From positions 36,530,850 to 36,594,849 of the forward strand of contig OX411558.1 in the NCBI GenBank assembly GCA_948146395.1: DNA of 64,000 nt, in the 5' to 3' direction. How positions within the stretch are numbered: the stretch's first letter is position 1; each line of letters begins with the position of its first letter. Positions 58,001 to 64,000 of this stretch are shown here, piece after piece. Source of the DNA: Fragum whitleyi (lineage: Eukaryota > Mollusca > Bivalvia > Cardiida > Cardiidae). The notes under the pieces were generated by a model. It was not told the DNA's origin. It ran no database searches and saw only the letters and a program-made list of their open reading frames with translations. The position numbers and the translations under genes are program-made.

Positions 58001-59300
58001 TGTTAAATCTAAGTTGGAATTGCTCCGCATTCCAACTTAACTAGATTTTTATTCTCAAAGATAAGCTTGAATTTGTCATTCCAATATTCGATAATTCAAA
58101 TGATTATGACGCGATGATCTAAAAACAGGCCCAACTGATGAATATTTATGACCCGCAACATTTCGGATTCCACTTTGAATACCGCTCATATACCGCTCCT
58201 GCACGTGGGCGTATTTCATGTGACCAAAATCTCATTTATATATACTGAGATCCATAAGAAATTGTGCAGTTTCACTTTTTACATTTCTCTTGATTTTTAC
58301 AAAGTTGGTGGAAAATTATTCAGTAAATTTTTTACCATACTTTAGTCAAGACCTTTTGAAATTAAAAGTCAAATCAGATTTGGATAAAGTATCGCATGCT
58401 GCATACGCGCAGACATATTGAAATTGGTGAGATTTGGTCTCCTAACAACTATTTCTTTGGTAAGATTTATGTGTTGATGTTGCCTTATAAAGTTTTAGAA
58501 GGCATTCCAAGCCATCTCCAAACAAAAGTTTTAATTTTTATGCAGACGTTAAGTGTACGTCAACGTTAGACATTGCTACGTTGTTAGGCCAGTAACTTGT
58601 CGTTGAATGGTGCTATGGCGTTCTAAGACATCTCGATTTGCTTATTTAAGGCCTAAGAAAATGATGAACTCGATTTTTATTGGAACATGAATGCCCAATC
58701 AATTTTAATGACGTTCTAAAGCTGACAAGCTTCGATCTTATTCAACGACGTTTATTGGAAGTCAAACTACGCTGTAGCATCATGCATAATTGTAATGAAG
58801 ATGTGATTTTATGCTAAGGAAAGCCGCAGAAATTGATTTGAATGCATTTTCAGACCAATTATTTGTCTGACGCGTGTTGCACATGCAAAATCAAATTTCT
58901 CAATTTAGTAGAAATTTTTTGCTCATCGCGAGATTTTTGTTTTCAAATATCGTTTGCACATTCTCTTAGGGATAATCATGCGACATTTTATGACGATAGA
59001 TTGCGTAATTTCAGAGGTATTTCAAATTCAAAAGTGCACACTTTCTTTTGGAACTAGGTATACTTACTTTATACGACAGATCTAGCGTTTCACGAAAAAG
59101 CTGCCGTTTGTCGATTGAATTGTAGTTCCATGTACCTCATCTTTCAAAAGACCAAGTCAAGATAAAATAATCAAAGAATATTCGCGAAAGAGCGATTTTT
59201 TTTACTCTAAACGCAGACTGTGGCTTTAGTTACCTCTCTCAATTTCTTTGCAGGTGCTGTGGAAGACGGCGAGGGCATAAAAGATGAAATAATTCTATGA
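49067..59300 (+). CDS. AT: Allatotropin neuropeptide precursor (3 coding exons)
   Basis: Coding exons 49067-49785, 50470-50528 and 59254-59300 join in phase to about 274 residues. Residues 1-22 are a hydrophobic signal peptide. Dibasic processing sites flank one peptide: KR at 167-168, then YKAGVADRLAHGF at 169-181, Gly-182 as amide donor and KR at 183-184. The product YKAGVADRLAHGF-amide matches the lophotrochozoan allatotropin/GFxxxxxxRxxHGF-amide family, secreted myoactive peptides acting through an orexin/allatotropin-type receptor. It lacks the usual GF start and has Y at the N terminus. A further region (SAREIAKLILGM, KKSLVDLLNEVL) resembles the conserved C-terminal propeptide of the family. 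Acceptor TTTTTTTCAG lies just before the start, so a 5' non-coding exon exists upstream. Donors GTAAGT and GTAAGA; final acceptor TTTCTTTGCAG. The long last intron holds several repeats. Confidence 0.92.
49998..50343. mobile_element. MITE family A, internally deleted, in allatotropin intron
   Basis: CTTCGTGAAAATGACAATCA to TTTTGAATTCCACAATGCTC then TTAACTG. Half the central hairpin (AGGCGAACAAAATTAGCGAT) remains. Confidence 0.75.
50703..50937. mobile_element. MITE with CTTGTTTTACTAAAT ends
   Basis: CCCGTTTTACTAACATCTTG at the left is mirrored by TCGTAAGATTTAGTAAAACA at the right. Internal GCAGAATCTAACAATTAATG and ATTAAAGTTGCTTCTTGAAT blocks recur at 63145-63305. Confidence 0.72.
51006..51088 (-). 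mobile_element. SINE family 1 fragment
   Basis: CAATACTACCACAACATCCC, CCAGCCTCCAGCTGCTATCC and GACTATCGACCCATTGGCGG match the body of the family 1 SINE in reverse. Head and tail are absent. Confidence 0.7.
51352..51478. mobile_element. Fold-back element around a perfect ~26 bp inverted repeat
   Basis: GTGTAAGATCGATTTATATT pairs with AATATTAATCGATCTTACAC, and GTGAACAACAAAAGCTATAT then TTTCACGAGTGG pairs with its mirror after GAGCC. Nearly the whole 127 bp can fold. Confidence 0.8.
51838..51965. mobile_element. Fold-back element
   Basis: TTAGTGTCTTAAAATATCAA then TGTTATCTGGTC is mirrored by GACCAGATAACATTGATATT then GTAAGACACTAA. An inner arm AAATTATCATGAC / GTCATGATAATTT is also paired. Confidence 0.8.
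52239..52515 (+). mobile_element. tRNA-derived SINE, family 1, full length with 14 bp target duplication
   Basis: Flanked on both sides by CAATGCAATATATA (52225-52238 and 52516-52529). The head resembles a tRNA: D-arm GCGCAGTTGGTAGCGC, anticodon loop CTGTCAA (GTC, Asp-like), T arm GCGGGTTCGATCCCC. The acceptor stem and anticodon stem do not pair cleanly in register, so it is not a working tRNA. The body runs from ACTCATTCTTTCCGACTATT through GGCTGGAGGCTAGG to a tail CATTCAATCAATCAAA. Confidence 0.9.
52645..53112. repeat. Dispersed repeats J and K, copy 2
   Basis: 52645-52820 repeats 16985-17180 directly. 52838-53112 repeats 17740-18070 in inverted orientation (TTACACAAATGTTGCCCATG, CAGTTTCCACTCTAACTGAA). 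The two blocks are adjacent here but ~0.56 kb apart and differently oriented in the other locus. Confidence 0.65.
53288..53450. repeat. Short dispersed repeat, copy 2
   Basis: AAATCAAAGCACTGAAAGTA, TGATGGTGAACG, AGAGAAATTATGAATGTAAA and TCGACAAAATTTAAGTTATT correspond to 9640-9780. Confidence 0.6.
53720..53763 (+). CDS. AT: Candidate alternative terminal exon of allatotropin
   Basis: A strong acceptor (TTGTTTCTTCTCAG) precedes 53720. Joined to the phase-1 end of exon 50470-50528 it reads EDEKVFEYQPKKHL and stops at 53761-53763. An AATAAA follows near 54034. It would replace the 15-residue tail encoded at 59254. It may be a cryptic site; only transcript data decides. Confidence 0.35.
53764..54852. 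other. No feature recognised
   Basis: Intronic or alternative 3' UTR sequence of the allatotropin gene; AT-rich and unstructured apart from a TATGTCTATGACTATG repeat near 54174-54191. Confidence 0.35.
54853..55560. repeat. Dispersed ~0.7 kb repeat, copy 2
   Basis: Collinear, same orientation, with 10600-11330; it ends after CGTTCGTTCACCAAAAATGG and the GACTTTGAGAGACGC block. Confidence 0.65.
55668..55766. repeat. 33 bp tandem repeat, 3 copies
   Basis: ATGAAGAGTGATATCTTTTA then TCTGAATTTTTTT, repeated at 55668, 55701 and 55734 almost without differences. Confidence 0.95.
55767..57509. other. No feature recognised
   Basis: Intron of the allatotropin gene; open frames near 56654-57408 show no known domain or splice context. 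Confidence 0.35.
57510..58044 (+). mobile_element. Helitron-like non-autonomous element, copy 2
   Basis: Starts TCGTTCAGAAAGAGAAACTA and ends with the TAAGTTGGAAT / ATTCCAACTTA hairpin then CTAG (CTRR-type). The last ~140 bp is nearly identical to copy 1 at 18900-19435; the 5' half is more diverged. Confidence 0.6.
58045..59253. other. No feature recognised (last allatotropin intron)
   Basis: Ends with the TTTCTTTGCAG acceptor of the terminal exon. No other element is supportable. Confidence 0.4.
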
Positions 59301-59380
59301 CGATGAATCAAATAAAAATAGACATTATGAATTACCTAATTCAAGTTTGTGGTATTATTATTTGAATAATGAATGTTAAG

Positions 59381-59386
59381 AATAAA
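59381..59386 (+). terminator. Candidate poly(A) signal of allatotropin
   Basis: AATAAA about 80 bp after the stop; another AATAAA lies at ~59311, close to the stop. Confidence 0.5.
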
Positions 59387-59682
59387 AGAGAAGGAGAAAA
59401 GCTAGTTTGTTCGAGACTCATCACTGGAAAGGGTACCATCTGGAAACCTTATGCATTTATTTTCAAATTTTAGATGGTTCCTACAATTTTCGTGCTTTCT
59501 GATTAGCTGAAATATTGGTTTAATTTCTCAATAAAATTAATTATGAGTTTTTAGCTATTTTGTAAGCTTCCACAAAAAATACCCCCGTAAGAAATTGCTT
59601 TCTTTTTTGATAATTCTTACATTTTTGCTTCATGATATTTAATTATAAGGCATGAAGAATATATTTGTTGATTTTACGGAGG

Positions 59683-59772
59683 TATGAAACTATAAACCTA
59701 ATCACCCTCATTTTTGAATCCGCTTCGCGTATTCATACAGTGTGATTAGGTTTTTAATTCCATACTTCCATA
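59683..59772. mobile_element. ~90 bp fold-back element
   Basis: GGAGGTATGAAACTATAAAC / TTTTTAATTCCATACTTCC and CCTAATCACCCTC / GTGTGATTAGG are mirrored around a CCGCTTCGCG centre. Confidence 0.75.
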
Positions 59773-59907
59773 ATTTCATTAAAAATTCCTTCATCTCTGA
59801 AAATGAATTGGAATTTGGCTTTGATCCAAAGAGGCTAACTAGACGTCGCAATACGAAACAAGAGCACCGCCTACGTGTGCCTACGCTCGACTGTTGAGAG
59901 CTGAATC

Positions 59908-60183
59908 AAGGACGTATCTCCCATTACGCATATTACGCAAGTGTGTAATAGGAATAAAATCTCCTTCGAAAAATGTCGATGAATTATCATAACATCGAAA
60001 CTACAGCTTATTAAAGCTGAAGTTGCAATGCTTTGATAAATCAACAAAACTCAAATCAAAAAAAGGGGGAGCGGACGGATGACACTCATCTTTTGTCACA
60101 GTCCAAATATCGCCTTTATCATATAATCTTTGGTGTTTGCCTACTGAGTGCGTATAACTTTAAATTCCTAGTTACGCCTATGT
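59908..60183. mobile_element. MITE family D with a small insertion
   Basis: GGACGTATCTCCCATTACGC to AGTTACGCCTATG. About 30 bp extra (TGCAATGCTTTGATAAATCA) interrupts the centre relative to 4608-4855. Confidence 0.75.
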
Positions 60184-61525
60184 GGATGGTAGATAAAAAT
60201 CTTAGCCGAAAAGGGGGCAAAATTTGCGTTTATGGTTGTTCTTTTGATTGTGAACACGTGTACTAAGTTTCAATTGAATACATTCAGTAGAACCAGAGAT
60301 ATGACAAAAAGAGAAAATTTTTGCACGATGACGACGACAACGACACAAAGGCTATGGCAATACCCCGGAGATTTCTATGGAAACAGCCGTGCTAAAAAAA
60401 ATTACACCCGTGTAGGACGAAAGAATTACCAGTTTAGGTTGAGAAAATCCGAAACATATGAAGCATGATCAGGATTAGTGTTTTTCAACATCCATTCTCG
60501 CGTAAACTCTTTGGTTTGGGAGATCGAGAAATTTCAATAAACATGAATATTTCGTATCTAGGTAAAAAAAATTGCACAAAGGCAGTGGCAAAATATACCA
60601 ATATATAATTGTCATATGGCGTTTCTTACAAAATTTCAAAGCTGACTGCCTATTTATCTAAGTATTTTTTTTTTTCGAAACTCCGTTTGTTTGTTTTTGT
60701 TGTTGTTGTTGTTGTTTCTATGTACAAACTGATTTCGCCTGAGGACCCTGAGGGTGCCGTATGAACAAACTTGACAGAGGTCGACTAGATTATGCTACAT
60801 ACCGCACATTTAATCTGTCTATCGTCTGGTGCCAGGGAAGATTTCGTTAGATTTTTGACCTTTTCTTTTTATTGCTGCGGCAATCATATATATTTGGGTA
60901 GATTTCAATTATTAGACGCCCAAGACTGGGAGAGTACATAGAAGTCATCCTGTCAGTACGTCCGTTGGCTTGTCGGTGAGTCCGTCTGTAGCCATTAAAC
61001 GTCCGCTAAATTTCTCAGTATCAAATGGATTCAAATTTATCAGGTATATCCAAACTCAAGCAGATATACATGTGATGTTCATGGTCACGGTTCATTGACA
61101 GTTGACAGAGCCGTGTTTCTATTTGTTGGATTTATTTCAAACTTGTCATAAAGATTCAGCAGCAGAGAATTGTATATTAAAATTAAGTTTTTTTAGACAT
61201 TGGTAGTTATGATGCTTTGATGAAAAGTCTTATCCCGATCATTTTCGTAGTAAACAATGAAGGGATTGTGTTCACGAAGTATTTTAGTCAGAGGTGTGTT
61301 ATTAACTATCATTCCCTTTGCTTAGCTATAAATTGTGAAATTGTTGTTTGTAAAATGCAGAAATAATCAGTATAAAGAGTGGATATGCTTATCATATTTC
61401 GCAACTTTTCAATTCGTTTTTGACAAAAATGTCCGACCTTTGGAGAAAATCTCTTCTGCTCAAATTATCTGCTCAAATTGTCTGCAACCAATGTAGGTGA
61501 TTGATTTTATCTTCACAGAAAGATC
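60184..61525. other. No gene; (TTG)n simple repeat
   Basis: A TTG/GTT run at ~60695-60715. Otherwise unassigned. Confidence 0.4.
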
Positions 61526-62085
61526 ACAATGAGGTCACCCGTTCATCTTTCCGTTGATATCATTCCTGTCGCTCTCTAAAGTCATTCAAAAAGCTCTCAA
61601 ATAATTCAAAACGCCATACATATTTGAGTCTGTGAGTGATAATTTCAACAATTTTAAAAGTGCGCGAAGATGTTGGTCAGCCCGTGCATCCGCACAGTTT
61701 GACCATAGTCTTCACTATGTGCTTGCTAGATAGATAGGGTCTCTAAGTGTCTTTAGACAGTCAGATAATCTTCTAGTTGTACTATGTGACTGTCTAGGCT
61801 GCCTGACGTTCTACTTCACGCACATGTCAAATTGTTGGAAATGTCACGCACAGCCTCATTCCAGTCCAATCATTCCATTGTTTTGAAGCGTTGGATTGGT
61901 ACGTGATGATATACAAACATGTTATCAAAAATACGCTTTTAATTTATATGAGTGCAATAGAATATCGCAAATTTCGTTAATTGTGAAAGAGTTAACGATA
62001 TTTCATTAATTCCATTTAATTTCGTATACCATACTCTTTAAAATTTCATCACTTATCTTGTCAATTTCGAGATGTTCTCACCTGT
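61526..62085. mobile_element. MITE family A, diverged, interrupted by a family F element
   Basis: The left arm carries GCTCTCTAAAGTCATTC-like motifs. The right arm has the relic central hairpin (ATCGCAAATTTCGTTAATTG) and ends CTTGTCAATTTCGAGATGTT. A family F copy (61671-61859) sits between them. Confidence 0.5.
61671..61859. mobile_element. MITE family F, left end missing
   Basis: CCGTGCATCCGCACAGTTTG, CATAGTCTTCACTATGTGCT and the right terminus AATGTCACGCACAGCCTCAT match 34561-34802. Confidence 0.72.
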
Positions 62086-62394
62086 GCTTGTATAGCTGGA
62101 ATATATTAACTTGAACCTGACCTTTATGCAGAATAAATAATTAGGCTCATGAATACAATCCCGATGATATTTCGGTTCGTGGAGACCAATCATGAACTTT
62201 CAGTTGAACTGTTCAAATTACAGTATATGTCGATCATGAATAGCATGGGCGGTAACAGGTTTAAGGTTCATGTAAAGTGTTTGAGACCAAATTTTAAGGG
62301 TACTTCATTTGCCAAGAAAAAGCAGTATGTTCAGGTATATTATATACCAAAATGAAGCTATTTATGAGCACAAGCAGTTGAGCAACATAAGACT
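62086..62394. other. No feature recognised
   Basis: The 68-codon open frame at 62149-62355 has no recognisable domain and runs up to the tandem array; I do not call it a gene. Confidence 0.35.
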
Positions 62395-63110
62395 GTCATA
62401 GCTATAGAGGTATAGCCAAAACATTGTGGAAAAGGGTCATTTTGTACAGAACAAGCAACTGCATCCGTCATATCCATCTGTTACATTATGAGAAAATGAT
62501 TTTCAAAGTTTCCACTATATGCCATATAGAGAAATGACCCCATCCATAAAATACATATTTTTTATCTGATCACAATAATTTTTAATAGACTGATAATGGG
62601 TCAATCAAGGATCTTTCCAGTGAAATTTGGTTGATATCCATCAATTACATTCTGAGAAAATGATTTTCAAAGTTTCCACTACAAAACATTTATAGAAATG
62701 ACCTCCGCCCCTAAAATAGATCTACATATTCTTCATTGGTTCACAATAATTTTTGGTAGACTGATAAAGGATCATTGAAGCGAAAATTGGTTGATAACCA
62801 AAAGTTACACTCTGAGAAAATGATTTTGAAAGATTCCACTACAAAGCATATAGAGAAATGACCCAACCCATAAAATACATATTTTTTATCTGATCACAAT
62901 GATTTTTGGTAGACTGATTAAAGGTCACTCAAAGATCATTCCAAAGAAATTTGGTTGATATCCAACACTTACAATCTGAGAAAATGATTTTCAAAGTTTC
63001 CACTATGTAACATATAGGAAAATGACCTCCGCCCATAAAACACATATTTTTCATCCGATCATAATAATTTTTAAAGGGTCACCCCAGGATCATTCATGTA
63101 AAATATAATT
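62395..63110. repeat. ~163 bp tandem repeat, ~4 copies
   Basis: GAGAAAATGATTTTCAAAGT recurs at about 62491, 62656, 62815 and 62978 with CACTA...CATATAGAGAAATGACC, AAAATACATATTTTT and TTTGGTTGATATCCA blocks in each unit. Confidence 0.88.
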
Positions 63111-63144
63111 TGTATCCATCAGCGCGGTCTTACTGACCCTAATC

Positions 63145-63305
63145 AGGGGCCTGTTTTACTAAACATCTCACGATCATTTTTTGTGTAAATTGAAAATTAA
63201 AGTTGCTTCTACAGTAGTAACCAAACATGGAAGTATGCTTTGCATTATCTCATTGGTATCGTCTCCTTCAGACAATTCCAATGAGATTTTGAAAGACAGA
63301 ATCTA
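63145..63305. mobile_element. MITE with GGGGCCTGTTTTACTAAAC end, truncated
   Basis: GGGGCCTGTTTTACTAAACA, ATTAAAGTTGCTTCTACAGT and ACAGAATCTAACAATGAATA match 50703-50937. The right arm is lost where the next repeat begins. Confidence 0.65.
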
Positions 63306-63320
63306 ACAATGAATAAGAAG

Positions 63321-64000
63321 AGGGCAATAGTGGCCCGAAATCGCTCACCTGAATGAACTGTCTAAAATTTTCATAAGCAGGTTCAAAAAGAGAATGATGA
63401 ATAAATGTCACTAAGCTAAAATATGCTGTTGTCTATAAAACTTGAAAATCCTTTTTTTAAAATTTTCAGGTTAACTTACAAGTTTTTTCTATGATTTGGC
63501 CATGTGACCAAGTCTTTGACCCCAAATGACCTGATTTCAAAGTCATCCAAAATTGCACCAATTCAATCATTCTGACCAAATTTCAGATTTATCAGACAAA
63601 AAATGTGGCCTATAAAGTGCTTACAAGGTTTTTCTAAGATTTGACCCCGTGACCTACTTTTTGATCCCAGTTGACCCATTTTTGAACTCGTCCAAGATTT
63701 CATCAAGACAATCTTTCTGGCCAAATTTCAGGTTGATCAGGCAAAAAATGTGGCTTCTAGAATGCATACAAGGTTTTTCTAAGATTTTACCTGTGACCCA
63801 GTTTTTCGCCCCAGTTGACCCATTTTCATACTTGTCCAAGATTGCATAAAGAAAATCATTCTGACCAAATTTCAGATTTATCGGGCAAAAAATGTGGCCT
63901 CTACAGTACATACAAGATTTTAATAAGATTTGACCCTGTGACCTTGTTTTTGACCCCAGTTGACCCAATTTAGAACTCATCCGAGATTTCATCAAGACAA
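63321..64000. repeat. AGAGGGC-type repeat leading into a ~145 bp tandem array
   Basis: It starts AGAGGGCAATAGTGGCCCGA then AATCGCTCACCTGA. Then units with TTTTTCTAAGATTTGACC, CCCAGTTGACCCATTTT, TCATCAAGACAATC and GGCAAAAAATGTGGC recur about every 145 bp (63482, 63628, 63773, 63916). The array runs off the window. Confidence 0.85.

Overview
This is an animal nuclear genome window, AT-rich and intron-bearing, and most probably from a mollusc (likely a bivalve). The evidence is a neuropeptide precursor whose peptide ends in the lophotrochozoan-type allatotropin signature -AHGF-amide, tRNA-derived SINEs, non-LTR retrotransposon reverse transcriptases, and very dense MITE and fold-back DNA. Nothing looks bacterial or viral. 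No closer identification is supported.

Three protein-coding host genes can be reconstructed exon by exon, with GT/AG sites and matching phases. (1) A gasdermin-family gene on the minus strand (454-4291): five exons encode the N-terminal pore-forming domain, and the rest lies beyond the left edge. (2) A PLAC8/cornifelin-family gene on the plus strand: two exons, 21295-21427 and 24171-24373, with the N-terminal exon not found. (3) An allatotropin neuropeptide precursor on the plus strand: large first coding exon 49067-49785, small exon 50470-50528, terminal exon 59254-59300, and a phase-compatible alternative terminal exon at 53720. The genes are unrelated in function and show no sign of acting together.

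The rest is mobile or repetitive DNA, given letters here. A: ~430 bp Tc1/mariner-like MITE with TA target sites and a central palindrome, about 17 full or partial copies. B: ~250 bp MITE with ends like TGACCCGTCACGCG and an internal palindrome. C: ~115-130 bp almost complete palindrome. D: ~250 bp MITE beginning near GGGCGTA. F: ~240 bp MITE. GC: two ~570-590 bp elements packed with short CG-rich palindromes. H-G: a ~300 bp element present twice, each copy split by a different insertion. There are also two Helitron-like elements, three or more SINE families, one LINE with an intact reverse transcriptase frame (44107-46221), one decayed LINE with a nested SINE (24940-26640), and a 2.37 kb element with ~74 bp inverted repeats and a 5 bp target duplication (31431-33799).

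Tandem arrays include an 82 bp satellite (35668-36580), a ~58 bp minisatellite against the PLAC8 exon, a TTC/TTA microsatellite (23888-24120), and two adjacent arrays with ~163 and ~145 bp periods filling the right end (62395-64000). No functional tRNA, rRNA or CRISPR array was found. All calls come from reading the sequence; homology statements rest on remembered family signatures, not on searches.
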